The notes below the pieces were generated by a model. That model was not told the DNA's origin. It was given only the letters and a program-made list of their open reading frames with translations, and made no database searches. The position numbers were made by a program, and so were the translations under genes. From Anseranas semipalmata (lineage: Eukaryota > Chordata > Aves > Anseriformes > Anseranatidae), in NCBI GenBank assembly GCA_013399115.1, contig VXAA01003989.1, positions 640,020 through 704,019 on the forward strand: a stretch of DNA of 64,000 bases, read 5' to 3'. This document shows, piece by piece, positions 12,238-25,837 of this stretch (position 1 is its first letter; each line of letters begins with the position of its first letter).

Positions 12238-13142
12238 TAACACATACTTTTCCACAGACAATCAATTACCTCTTTTTTTGTCTTTCTAATCCAGAAAGTG
12301 TATTGTCAGAAGCACCATCCCAAGGATTTAAAATGGCAAGAACATTACTATTCAATCAGACCTCAGTGCAGAGGATACTCCTACTGTTAATCTCCTGCCT
12401 ATATTCTTTACAGGATCCTGCTCATTGAAACTAAAATCCACCAGGGAAAGTTGCACCATACCTTATGGTTCAAGGAGTTTACTACCAGCTATCAGGAGAT
12501 ACTCTGTTCTGCTTTCATCCAGACTATTCTGCTAACTTTTGGACATATATAAATGTTCTCCAAACCTCATTGCAGAAGTATATGTGCAGCAGTTAGCAGG
12601 AGTTGGTACGCACACGTGCAGCAATGCTACTTTTACAGAGCTCTGTGCAACGAGAGTCAGCCTGCACACGCCATTTCAAGAGGTCCTTGCAGCGCTCTCA
12701 GAGACTATTAATTTACACACAGAAACAAGACCTTATTCCCGTGTTTCCAAAGCTGAGTGCTAACTGTACCTACAAACCTTTCTTTTGCCCTGGCTAGCTT
12801 TTTAAGTGCTGGTAATATCCATTTTAGTGCCTGCAACCATCTGAGTTCAGAGAGCCCAGCTGATCTTACAAAAAACGCCTGCTGCTGTAAACTAAACATT
12901 TTAAAGATGTTTGTACACATCCATACGAATATATACATACAGATTATGTGCATATATACTCCTATGTCTCTCTGTATAATCTAATTGCTCTCACTGTCAA
13001 AAATATGGTGGGTTTTTTTTGCTGAAATGTTATTTCTCCTTTTGTGAAAAATATGTCTACACAACCTGACCATGTTGGTCTTCTTGCAAAAAGGAAAATA
13101 AAAATGTTTGAAAAATTCAAACTTTCAATTTTGCTTTTAACT

Positions 13143-13151
13143 NNNNNNNNN
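13143..13151. other. Assembly gap (9 N)
   Basis: Nine ambiguous bases inside the 15.4-kb intron. Confidence 0.99.
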
Positions 13152-16100
13152 AAAGGTAATGACATAATAGATCGAAAGAGAAAGCTTCATGCAAATAATT
13201 CTGTGCAGAGAAGTAAGCCGGCTTGCTGTGTAGCAAAATGCAGTAAAAATGGAAACGGAAAGACAAAAGCAGTTACCATGAGAATCTGAGAAAAGCACCA
13301 CACACTCGCACACACAAAAGAAATCCATATAGTTTTATTGTGGAAAAGAAATCCATGGGAACATAAAGAACAGACAGTAAAAGAATTATAGTGGAATACA
13401 AGTCAACCACGACAATTTTTCTACTCTGCCACATACTAAATCCTGAGTGTTTCTGAGCAATTCAAAGTCTACCAATTGAAAAAATATATAAATGAATAAC
13501 TTGGAAGGCAACTTATTTTGATGCTGTTGTTATTAACTTCTATTGTGATTTTAAAATCTGTATACCAGCAGGAAATAGGAGCAAGCTCTGATGTAATTAC
13601 CTATTTAGAAAAACAGGACACAGTAATTACAGTTGTGTATGTCTAAACATTAGTTCACCATTTAAATCATGGCAATATTCTCAGTGCTACAGTCACGCAG
13701 TCTTCACTTTTCCTCCCCTTGCTTTTCTGAGGTGCAGGCACTTATTGGCATGAGTAGGTACAGAGGCGTCTTGACAATTGCTTTTATTAATATTTCTGAT
13801 TAATATTGCAGGGATAAACAAGTAAGGTAAGTTCTCTCCTCAGAACACCTGAGACATTATTTATGTTTTATGATTAAGCTAACTGACATCCAGCAGGCAT
13901 AATACTCTTGCAGCTTCCTCTTGTCGTAAATGGTAACTTTATTCTATTGAGTTAAATATAACATCATAAGCCTAAAACAATTAAGTGATCATTAATATAA
14001 AAGATGCAAGAAACTACAGCCGAAGTTGCTCTGTTACAGAGTTATTTTTTCTGTAGTCTAAGTGATTTTAAACTTGCAGCTTTCTGGACATCCTTGGCAA
14101 TAGAAACTTCTACAAGCAAATTACAACCAGCTTAAAGAGCTGAATGTTTCTCTCAGGAATTACGAGCTCATGATTCTTCCCAACGCATGGGTCATTACAG
14201 GTTTGGCTTTTGAAAGAAAGAAGCTAAGAAGAAAGATTTCCTAAGGCTCTTACATACCACAGAAGTCTACAGTTTACGGTATTCCATAGAAATAATTACA
14301 TACATGCAAAGAAAATCTGTGAATTTGTTAATTCTTTTCCCTATTATCTTTGCAAGTAGTATGTTCCATTGCTTTGCCATCCTCATAGCTTAGATGTGGC
14401 ACATGCGGGAACACCCCACCTCGCCCCTTTCTGGTGCAAAATGAATTTCTCCATGCCCTATTTTTCAGAATATAAAGAAGTTTTTCAGTGTGCTTTGTAG
14501 GAGTTACCGACATTATTCCTCCCCTTCCGCTGTATATTTTCTAAAGAGATTAAACCAACTTCTTTCAGACACCTTTTTTTCCTTCTTGATGGTGTTGTTG
14601 GCTCAGTTTCTAAACCTCTTTCAATAAAGAAGATGCAAAACCAGGCAGAACAGTCCAGTTGAGTTATCTTCTGCATTTTTTCTTACTGCTTCCGTATCTC
14701 TTGGGTAATTATTAACTGATTATTTATTAGCTCGTTCCATATCTTTTCATAAATTGGCATTTGACTGAGTGATATATTTCCCCTTCTCTGGGCGTCTTGG
14801 ATAGGAGGAACTATGTCAGCACTTTGTGACCAAGCAGTTCAACCTCAGTTTAAGTTATTTTTTAATATCTCCTTTCTGTACTATTAATTATAGCTCTAAA
14901 GTCAACAGAACGGACGATGTACATGAGAAAGTTGATGGAGGGACAGGGAAACCATATGTAGACAGATTTGGAGATCTCATTCTAAACAACATGGTCACCT
15001 AAAGCAACTGATCTGTCACACTCCATCCCCTACTAGTCTTTTGGTTTCACCTGTTTACAGCTTTGACTGAATAGACACAATTATATATCTCTCTGTAGAA
15101 ATGAAAACTAGCTAGACAGATAAACAGGAAACACCTATTCAATTTTAGTATCAATTTCACATAAAAAGAAAAGAACCTAAAAAGAAAGAAAGGACAAAAA
15201 ATACACACAGAGAGAGGACAGAGTCTACAAATCTCAAAGCCTGGTATCTCTAGGGCTTTTTAGAAACACAGTGCAATACAGCTAACCAGTACAGTCACTG
15301 CATAGAATATAAAATGTTTAGCTTGGGTCTGTTGAATTCTACTCCAAACTATCCTCAATCTTTATGGGTTTTGGTTTGCTTTCGAGCAGAGGCTCCCCTT
15401 TCAAGGTTAAAGGGCCTTTCAGGTCATTACAGAACCTTCTTAGCAGTGGACACTGCCACCTGGTGCAAGAAGTGCCTTATTACCCCATTTCTTGACATCA
15501 CAAACGACATTTTCTCAGTTTCTCGTCAAGAGAGTTTTGTCTCTTTCATGTGGACTACCGATAGCTCTGCAGAACTAAGTCTGTAGTACTCACTGGATTC
15601 ATTTTTTTTGCCTTCTTAAAGTACTTGGAGAAGTTACAGGGCGTCGGTTCTCAAGAGATTGCTCTTTGCCTGGCCATAGGGATGAGAGCCCTGACTGGGT
15701 ACCTAGCATGCATCCCCACAGGCGTAAACAGAGCAAGACCACATAGGAGGTTTCTCATAATCCCAACCCTGACACGAACCATGCTTGGGTCAGCAACGCA
15801 CTCAAGAAGGGTCAGGTCAGAACACACAAGTTAAAACAAGGGAGACCACAAGAAAACCACTCAAACTGTATCATTCCTGGAGCACTGTTCTCCAGAGTTG
15901 TGGTCTTACAGAGGCCGACACCTTGCAAACAGCTCAAAGCAGCTGTGCTACCTTGAAATGCTTTCTCTGAGAGAAGAGGAGCAATTGCTGTGCAGAAGCA
16001 GTATGTCCAGCAGAACAACTGCACTCCTTTCTGGCCTTGGGGAAGTGCTGTGCTGCTTGGCAACTTTCAAAATGCAGGTTTTGCTCGTCAGGTTCTATCA

Positions 16101-17753
16101 CCCAGCCACCCTGAACATCTTCCACGGGACTCCACTGCATCGCCTCCCAGCAGCTGGTGCTCAGCCCACAGCCAGAAAGAGGTACTCTGAATTCCTTCTC
16201 CTTCTTATCAGGAAAAAAAGAAAGAAGTCATGCTCAGGCAAATTCTTGCATTTCCCACAACAGAATTAAAACTTCATAACTTCTCACAAGCTCTTGTGGT
16301 GGTTGAGGAAAAAGGAAATAGATCAGAGCACAGAATGAAAAAGAGATAAGAGGAACAAGGAAATTCTCTGGAGAAACCAGGAAGAATGAAGAAGTTACCA
16401 TTTTACCTCATGGAACCACCTATTCCTCACACTGGTTTTCAGTCCTGTCCCATTTCCCAAGCCCTTCCACATACTACGCTCCTCCTTGGCACACAGTTCT
16501 CTAACATTTAAAACAGAAAAACCAAAAACTCTTTGAAAATGGCTGGTCAGTAAGTAACAAATTAATTTTTTTAAAAAGCACACAATACCTGAAAAGGGTC
16601 AGTTCCAATGCTGGCTCCCTGCTAGTTAGGTAAAGGAAGCTTCTCTGCAGAACGGGGCTACTGCATGGAGGCTAAAGTCCAGCCACATGTAACACAAGAA
16701 ATTAAAGTTCATCAACGTGAGGTTATCTCATGCTAACTACTAGTGAATCTTGACTGCTATCTTTGCTTCATGAGATGTATACACATACAGAGAACATGAA
16801 CTGAAAGCCAAAATGGAGTCTGTTTTCCTTCTCAGAATCCAAGGATCAGCAAGCACTTGGAAATTTTGTATCCCTGCAGGTAAAATGACAAAACTCCATA
16901 GAAAGCGTACCTTCAGACAAGAGAGCATTACATTTTCTACACTTTAAGCAGGAAGTACCCCGTTTATGGTTCTCAATGTACCACCCCAGTTTTAAAAGGG
17001 TGAAGGAATATGCAACTCTGTAATGTTAAAAGTCATCCCATTCCACCAGGCTGAGAAACTTCTGGAAACTCCTTCAGAGAAAGGTCACTTAATCTGGCTT
17101 GACAACCAACCAAGAGGCCATAACTGCATTAGGATTCTCCTTTGTCATCAGGCCACAAGCCCGAAGCCTAATCATATATCAGGGACAGAAGCAAGAAAAA
17201 CAGTCTCTCTCTAAATGCTTTCCAGCAGATACTTGCTGGGTTGTATGAAGCAGCCTGGCAGCGTCCTTTTTCGGATGCTTTCTGTTAATTTAGACAATCA
17301 GGGAATGGAGTGAACTACTCATTACTGTTGTGAACAGATCCACATAAAAATGAAAAGCAAAAGGGTAGACAAAGCTTCAACCTTGCAATTAGGCTGCCTG
17401 CTAGTCTCCTAAGGGAGGAAATACAGCCCGCAGTTGTCCATTATTTGAGCTCTCAATGCACATATGGAAACAGGCATTAAATACTGTCTGGGGGTCCAAA
17501 TTACAAGTATGTGGTTGGGCATTATTCAACAATTACTCCGCACATATACCTGTAACAGGTCAAAAACCCAAACTCACCGTGTTCCTATTCAACTTCAGTT
17601 CTAGAATGACCTGAATGTGGCTAATGCTAGTCCAAAAATAGGACTGTACAAATATGATACATGAGTTTTAATGTAAAGCATGTGATTAGCTTGTGGAGCA
17701 AAGAAAGTAACTTCTTAGGAAAAAAAAAATCACCACCATGGGAAAATAAAACA

Positions 17754-17956
17754 CGCCACGGCAGCCTCAGGCATTCCCATTCCGGGCTGCCCCAGCCACG
17801 CTGCAGCTGACCCGTAGCTCTGTACCAGCCACAGCCCTCCCGCTCTTGCATGCGGAGACCCCGCCGGGCTCCCCGCCTCGCGCAGGTGGGCTGCGTGCCA
17901 TGGGAAAGGCCGGCACCATTCCTGGTAGCCGTGTGGGCGCACGGTCACAGAACGGG
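17754..17956. promoter_or_regulatory. Small CpG-rich patch inside the TRAK1 intron, possible alternative promoter
   Basis: About 200 bp of clearly GC-rich sequence with roughly 18 CpG by hand count, inside an AT-rich intron where CpG is otherwise scarce. It lies about 7.4 kb upstream of the DVCNST exon. TRAK1 is known in mammals to use alternative first exons that splice into this exon, so a CpG patch here is a reasonable place for an alternative promoter. It is short for a CpG island, and I see no TATA box or clear initiator. It could also be a decayed GC-rich repeat. Confidence 0.3.
17826..17901 (-). CDS. Speculative alternative first coding exon in the CpG-rich patch
   Basis: Within the CpG-rich patch the minus strand has ATG at 17901-17899 and then an open frame MARSPPARGGEPGG, VSACKSGRAVA ending in one G before a GTACAG donor at 17821-17825. 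That is 25 codons plus one base, so it would splice in phase with the DVCNST exon. The frame also stays open upstream to about 18030. The donor is weak (A at +5) and the start context has C at -3, so this is a hypothesis based on phase and CpG content only. Confidence 0.13.
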
Positions 17957-20793
17957 AATTCTGCATGAGCAGTCCAAGCCCAAGGAGAAGGACAAGATGC
18001 CAAAGCTGGGATTCTCATTATATTCTCCATATAATACCATTTTTTACTTCAGTTATCTGACATTTGATATTTTAGTTCATACAAACACACATGTACAAGG
18101 GCAAGGATAGGAGCAGGAGAGAAAAAGACTTCAATAGTTGGCTTTTCCTCCCCCCACTCCTTCTGCCTGAATAAGTCTAGCTTTATTACTGGAAAAAAAA
18201 TATAAAAAATAAAAAGATAAACTAGCACCCTTCCCAGAAATGTTAAATGATTTGTGAAAGGTACAGAACATACCACACTTCTCCCTTGTTACAAAGTAGA
18301 ATCGGTATGAAGGATCAGGTCATTCAATCTCATCCACAGGAGTACTGTTGCACAGGAAAAATCATTGCATTGACCAGGCCGCCAAGTGAAGCGGAACAAA
18401 AAATGCTGTTCCTTCACTTCTGCCGTACCATACTGCTGTGGTTTCGTCCTACACAGACATTCCTGCCGGGTACAGCAGGGTGAAACGGATCTCTGTGAGG
18501 AGAGGCCATTAAACTATTAGGTCCCTACTGTACATTAATGCCATCAATTTAAATGAATTTTGCTTCAGTATGGAAATGCTTCTGCCTGTAGATAAATGCA
18601 GCCATATTAATGCATTTATTTTTACATTAAATAGAAAATAAAAGGAAACTCCACCAGTGCGGCCATTCTTCTAGAGCAAGAACAAAAGCTATTCATGTAT
18701 CAAATGCATGCTGGCAACACACTGTTCAGCAGCAGCAAGAACAAACACACTCATTAAGCACCAGGACCTTCTAGCTGCCAAGACAGACTCAGAATGTCTC
18801 GAAGAGGCAAAGGAGCCCATTGATAAGTCACTGAGTACGGAAAACCCTGAGAAGCAATTGTCCTGCTTTCGCTTGTTGTTCAGCCCAGCGACAAAATGTG
18901 CCAGCCCCCGAACAACAGCTGGCAACAAAGCTTGAGAATCACCAGCAAAAAAATGGATTAATTCTTATGTAGCTTGCTCTTTACAGATGTTGACTTGAAC
19001 AGGAAAAATTGCTGTTTTAGGATGAATACATATACGTGCGTTGAGGGTGTGCATGGCTGCATGCCATGGAGGCAAAATAATGGAATAAAAAGTATCTTTA
19101 TATATTTAAATGCATCAATAAGCAAACATAGCTTTTTAGCCTACTAGTACTATTTATGTGCAACACAATAGCGGGGGGACACTCCTAAGAAATCCACCAG
19201 GCACTTGCCCTTAGGAGCTCACTCTCCAAAGAGCAAACCCAGAACACCAATGAGTACTTAAACCTGCTGCTCTTCCCTACCCTGCGTAAATTACACATTT
19301 AGGAATGACAAGTATGCCTCCCACAGCAAGGGAAATCTAGAGGCAATGATGCAGCAGGCACAAAGAATAACATTTTTTATTTTTTTTTTAAAGGGTATGC
19401 TAGATAGAATTCAAGTCAGAGTCATTGTTCCAGTCATGCTCAGGGAGCTCTCTCACACTGATATTACTGGCATGTCTGGCTTGCTTCAGAGAAAGAATGA
19501 GTGCTCAGAATTCAGCAATAGCTGTTTATAGGAAGTGGTAGGAAAGAAGAGGGAGAAGAGACCAACATTAAATCAAGCTTATGGGATGAGACTGGTGACA
19601 GCACTAGTAAGGTAAGTGGAGTAAGGTAAGAGGTTTTTCTTTCAAACTTTTCTTTAAAGAAGAAGAAACTGAGAGAGATGGGAGAGGAGAAGGCTGGGGT
19701 GTACATATGACAGAGGTTTTTCAAAATCACAAAGGTGGTGGATAAGGGGAATGAAGAACTGATACTCACCAAATCCTATGTAACCAGAACAAACACTGAC
19801 AGAAACCAGCAGGAGATTGTTCTAAGTAGCACCACACACAGCTGGTAAACACCACGAACTCGCATGGTAACACGATGAGCAGATTCCAAGGGGACTTAGA
19901 CAAAGTCACGGACAGAGTCCAGCACTAAATGGACACTTAAAGAACCAGGCGGGGCCAGGCCCTCCATATCCCTCGCGCAACAGTTCTGCACGACGGGGAT
20001 ACACGCCGCGAGCAGACCACAGGGCAGCTGCACGCCTGCTCTCCATACCCAGCATCTGCTATTGCTGCTAAGAAGCAGTCCTGAGCGAGCTTGTCTGACC
20101 CAGGAGAGCACTTCTCATCTTTGTAGCTGGAGTTGCAAATGGAACAGCTTCAATAAGCAGTATCTCGCACCTCCTCTCTCATACCCACAAAATGGAGAAA
20201 AACCATGGGAGAGGTACCCCGAAACAGCACCTGAAGAAAGAAGAAAATGCTAGAGCACGTTTATGCAGTACAAGGATCAGGCACTAAAAGGGAAAGGTAA
20301 CCACAACACAAGGCAGAGAGGTTCAAATGGAGGGAAGCAATTCAAAGCTGTTACTGTTTTATTAAGACTTTTGTAACCACTACGGCCTAGAGGACAAGCA
20401 CCCAGCCCGTAACACCACCAAGCACAACCAGAGCACCCCGCTGAACAGTCTCGGAATACGAAGCACACAGGTACTGGTGGTATCTCACTTCCAAGACAGG
20501 CCAGTCACAGATGAGAGATCTTCCTATCTCCCACACAACAAGATTAAAGCATTCTAGCATGCACTCTAGTTTAAAACAGCCTACATTACCAAAATCCTTC
20601 AGGAGCTATCTTTGGGCAGTCAGGGTTTGTCGGACTCAAAACAGAAGGAAGAGAAAGTCAGCCTTTCAAACAAAAACACGCACCTTTGGAGCTGGGGGTA
20701 GGGGAACTGCCATGGGAATTCTGTATGCCCTAAAGATGCCCTTTAAAATGAAATGGTTACAGAAGAAACCAAGGACAGAATTACGTCACTTAC

Positions 20794-20846
20794 CCATAGG
20801 ATCAGTGACCAAAACGGGCAGTTGTTGCCATGAAGAGTGGTAACAT
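20794..20846 (-). other. Candidate alternative cassette exon of TRAK1 (53 nt)
   Basis: On the minus strand a good polypyrimidine tract and acceptor (CTTCTGTTCCCTTCCTTCAG) is followed 53 nt later by a consensus donor (ATGG|GTAAGTG, donor at 20788-20793). One frame is open and reads CYHSSWQQLPVLVTDPM. It needs entry with two bases and leaves with one G, the same entry and exit phases as the 293-nt TRAK1 exon at 25838-26130. It could therefore replace that exon between 51.7 kb and 10.4 kb and still enter DVCNST in frame. There is no protein homology that I recognise. Consensus-like splice pairs of this kind occur by chance in introns, so confidence is low. Confidence 0.2.
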
Positions 20847-23800
20847 CTGAAGGAAGGGAACAGAAGTTCTGTTTCATATGAGGCCGTAATTAAAGCCTGA
20901 ACAAGGAGAGAGGATGAAAATCCAGCGAAAACCTTTGTTGCAAGGAGACTGTGTTAGGCTTGAGAGGAAGACAAAGTTTTCTCTGGATGCTATGGCTGCC
21001 CATCACTGCAGTGAAGTAGAACTTACGTGACCTGCAAGGTCAAACAATAGCAACTTTTCTCAGAGAGACCTCCCTGCTGAGAGAAGAAGGGATTTCGTGG
21101 TTTGACCCATCCAGTGATGTAATTTGTTTTTCTTTTTAAATCAACTTGTGACAGAATATAGCTTACTGAAAAGCACTAAATACAAGACACAGAAGAGGCT
21201 ATCACCACAAAGAATTTCCTAAGAACCCTCAGGGAATTGCCCAGAACACGACAGCCAGAAAACATACTTCTACATGCATTTGGAAGGAGTAATTAGTATA
21301 ATGAACAGATGAATTATGCAAACTAATGAAGGAGCTAGGCAATTTAAATCACAGCCCATTCATTCTCTCCTTTTTCAGGGAAGGATGAAGGAAACCTATG
21401 TGGCATATTAAACAGTTAGCTCTTGAATTACAAAGTACGCCATGCCAAATCATTGCAAATAGAGGGTCTTCAGACATGAGAAAGCACACAAAGTGAACTT
21501 ACTGAAAATAGCTAATGATGCTGTGTTATGTATATATTAAGAGGGAAAAAAAAAAAAAAAACACGCTATAAATCCACTGTGATGGATGTCTGGATGCCAG
21601 AAAAGTAACTCCATACTCCAATGGTATTTCCGACTTCCATCCCCATTGTACTCTCCAATTCCAGAAGGACAGCATCTGTCTGACAGCAGCTGACAAGGAA
21701 AAAGCAATCAGACTAAGAGGCTTTTATAATTCACAAAATTGGATTATTTAGCAACTGACACTTAACAGTGATATTCTGCTTTATCATGCCAAAATTACAG
21801 ACCTTCCTTCTTTACAAAAAAAGGGCAAGAGGTGTTAGATAGAGGAGGAAGTCCAATTCCCTCCGGTTGTTGTTTTCATCAACACCTGACTGGAAGTCTC
21901 TACATCTGCATGGCAATCACAGGAAAAGACACAGGCACCTTCAGAAGCACTTTGATTCCCCTTCTAGCAAAAGGGACACTAGATGGTGCTACATCTGTAT
22001 TTGCATCTTTACACTCTCAGATGAATGGTAGCAGCAAGAAAAAGAAAAGTTCAAAGGAAAACCAACTGGGACAAGATAGGTGCTTCATACACGCAGTAGC
22101 AGATTGCCATTTCCATGTCATACAGTGCTGTCCCACTGTCCACCAACCTCAAAACCTGAGTCCACTTCTGCCCATTTACCTGTAAGAGCCCCACAAGTGA
22201 TAGCAGTAGAAACCCCGTAAGTTGGCCTACACTGAACTTTTCACTTAAATAGTGATAACAGAAACAATACAATGAAGTAATAATTACAAGATATCTATTA
22301 CACATAGCAGATACTGAATCCATTTACAGGCTTAATACTATTACTGTTTAGAAAGCAAGTGGTCCACCAGTAACTTTTTTTTTTTTTGATAATGCCTATT
22401 AAACCATTCACAAACAACTTTTTTCTTTTTTTTAAATGGATCAATTGGCCTATTTCATTTGCCCCTCTATGCTCAAGTTGGCACACATTCAGAACCGTAT
22501 AATTGTGCAGGCAAAACACTTCACTTATGGCAACTACAAGCTTTGGATTGCTTTACTACATTAAATTTGGTAGGACGGAAGTAGTCTTTCAGGGTGCTGC
22601 CCCCAGCCAGGGTCGACGTTGGCTTAAGCAACCTTTTCCTCTCACTTTTTTTTTTTTTTGTCCCCCATGCCTGCTCTCATACAGCTCATTCCCTTGACTA
22701 TGCCAGTGTAACTGCTTCGAGGCCACACAGGAAAACAGATCAGAGGTATGACCCAGCTAAAAGGTAACCTTCACGTCCCCTCTTCACAAAAGCAGGGGAG
22801 GGATTCTATCCAGACTGGTTGTCTAAAATACCTCGAGTTGCAGTCCCACAGAAATCTGCACATGCACATTGGTGGGGTGGTTTGGGGAAATGTTTAAGCC
22901 AAGCCTGTATCCAAGAAATCGTGCTTAGCACAATGAGGATGGGCAATGCACCCTCAGCTGCAATACATCTGCTGCAAGGTCCCAGGCAGGACAGGCCGCG
23001 CTGCTGACAGAGAACGCTGAAGCTCCTGTCCACTGCCAGCAAACAGAATAGATACAAAGAAAGCACCAAGAAGTCAAAATTCTTTAAGCACCAATGGCCT
23101 CCTCGAAAATTAAAAAGCAAAACGTTCATATCATATAGTTTGTTCCTAGGCTTAAGTTATGTCACAGTCGATTCCAATCTCACTGCCGCTCACTGGTTAT
23201 GTTTCAGAAAGCATCACCACACAACACCATGACTCAGTTTCCCATGATTTTCTTGCTGTTATTTGCAAGAACTTTTGCAGATGATTTTTACAATAGGATC
23301 TAGGTGTTAACCTTAGACTAAAAGAAAATAGATTACTCTGATTGTTGTATTTGAAAATGTCTGCTCTAGGTTGAGTCAAGGCTTGGCATCAGAACAAAAA
23401 TTACAGTATATGTAGATTTGATATGAGCAACTTCTTTCCCACTGGAGAGTTTAAAGAGTAAGTAGTGCTGACTTGTCAGTCAGGCCTACACAAAGAGCTC
23501 ACGTTAAAGCCTCTGACAATCCTTCTTCCTCTGCTTGTTTCAAGTGTATACACTGGATACCAGCATGCACTACTAACCAAGAAGGGATTTTACACACAAA
23601 GTACGAGACCGATTTCCAACTCTCAGTCTGTCCTTTGACACCTTTACAAGGTACAGCAAAGAGCTGAAATTCAGGAAAAAAAAAGAAAGAAAACCAACAT
23701 AAAACAAACAAAATACCAACAACCTATTTCTACTGCAAGTCCTACCATCTTGCCTCCAGGTCACGAACAGTGCAAGTTTACTGCTGCAGAACAGCTAATC

Positions 23801-25837
23801 CATAAAAACAGTATAGGATGAATCAGTAAACCACGCTTGGCTGTTAACTAAAAAAGACGAGATTCAGAAAACACATCATGCTTGAAAGAGTGTGAGGTAG
23901 GATGACATGCATTGACCTCAATTTAACAAAAACTACTTTAAAAAAAAAAGAAAAAGTAAGACAAATTGGAGGGACAGTACAAAGCCAACAAAACTTGCAA
24001 GAAAGATATTTCCACAAGGAGCCTGGAAAACTAGCTTTTTCTAGTCTACTTACGAAGCAAATATCAAGAGGGCAGCAAAATAAGTAAATAAACAAAGAGA
24101 GGAAAGACCAGGGAGGGGGTGTTAATTTTGGATAACAAAACATTTATTTTACCCAGAAGCCTACCTGACTGAAAGCGATGTCAGTGTTAAACTTGCTGCT
24201 TCTCTTCTCACTGCAAAAAACCTTGAATTTTCCCAATGGCTGGAAACTCCCCCAACCCTGCCTCACTTGGCTTCCAACTGTGTAGTGAATCAGCTGTGTT
24301 TGGTAAGCAGCTCCTGACTTCAAAGGCATTGGATTGCTTTTTTTCCCCCAACAGTGTGCTACCAAAAAACTGTAATGGTGTTTTAAGGAGAATGAAAATA
24401 AAAAAAAAAAAAGGTTATAATGGCAGAGGTAAAAGACTCAAGAGGATAGGCTAACTGCAAAAAGCAGCCTTCCCAAGGAATGAAAGGTTTCTCAAGCACA
24501 AGCAGTTATTCTAGCCAAATTTGTCATCTTAAATTCTGGACTATTGTGTCATGAATTTCACCTGCACTACCTAAATAGGCACTGCAAGCCTCTTCTTCTA
24601 TTCACAACAGTGCTGTCTGCATCGATCTGTACATTCTTATCCTTAGACCCATCACTTCAAGCAGTAATTGCCATCTCCCCACGCTTTCCCCTCTGCACGG
24701 CATGTGTATGTATACCCTTACTTCTTCCACGTACTGGGATGTAAGGAATATGGATTGCAGAGCATCACTCCCCTTCTAACATTTTTTTTTTCCAGAATAT
24801 CAGCCCTTAACAATTACACGGCACTTAGGCTGAGCTAATGTAAGGCATACTACAAATATCTGCGGATGGTCACCATTAACTAGTTCTCTGACCTACGGAC
24901 TATTCTAGAAATGGCTGGAAATAACTCGGGATAAAGCTATCTGGCAGCCAATTAGAAGAGCCCCAGTCTTATTTCTGTTTTTCTCAGTCCTCTCATTTCT
25001 GCCCCCTGAAAACTCAGCTGCCGCCTCAAACGTTCCCAAAAGACCTTGGAACTGACAAGGTCACTTTAAGCTAAAGAAGCTCAGTTCAGCCAAAACCCAT
25101 GCATTTGGAATGGAAACTGCCTGTCATTTATTTCATGGCCATATCCATGACTGAACTGAGTTACAGTGATTATTCAAACACAAAAGAATTGGGTCAACTG
25201 ACCACATAACTAAGAATCAAATTCTGTTTAAAATACCGTATTTAAACACATATTCCATCCATTTGTATGAACCGTATGATAAAAAAAGCATTTCATCTTT
25301 CATACAAGCATGCAAAAGAAGCTGTTCCTTATACATAAACTTTTACAGTTCCAGAACTAACGTGACAAAAGCCAGAATGGTTTTGAAAAGCAAAAAGACA
25401 TACAGTCAAAACACTAGATGCTTCACATCATTTCTTCCATTCCCTTCTCCCACAAAGCAATTCTCACATCAAGATAAAAATCTCAATTATGTCGAACACG
25501 ATTTTAAGCTGCAGTATTTTCTTCCCCTCGTTCCTGACTCTCAGTTGGTTTACTTCCCAAACAAGCTCCAAATGGTTCAACTTCCCAAGCATGGACGTAT
25601 AGTATCCTGATTTCACTACTGTCATCAATTGAGTCTATTTGTGAGAATCCTAATCCTCACAGAGAGTTTTCATCAAAAAACTCAGGGTCTTGTGAAACCA
25701 CTTACTAAATAAGAAAAAAAGTGCAAACAGCAGCAGCAGCACCGTCCATGGACCAGATACCTCACCAGTGTCTTAAGAACAGAAGCTTAACTGTACGTCT
25801 CCATAACCTTCTCAAGACAAAAGATCTGACTGCTTAC

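Larger units (their letters stand above)
10426..25837 (-). other. TRAK1: TRAK1 intron, 15.4 kb
   Basis: Canonical GT-AG intron between the 293-nt and 195-nt exons. It holds the old CR1 3' fragment, the CpG-rich patch near 17.85 kb, three low-confidence alternative exon candidates, a 9-N gap and short A-rich tracts. The rest is unique AT-rich sequence with no RNA gene or nested coding gene that I can support. Confidence 0.85.

Noticed and set aside
24171..24216. 46-nt exon-like segment on the minus strand (TTTTTTGCAG acceptor, CAG|GTAGGC donor)
   Set aside because: It leaves in phase 0 and would break the TRAK1 frame; the donor is not strong.
25730..25745. Short CAG repeat near the 293-nt exon
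   Set aside because: Only about four units and located in the intron just past the donor, so not a coding polyglutamine tract. A similar five-unit CTG run at 38.4 kb is also intronic.
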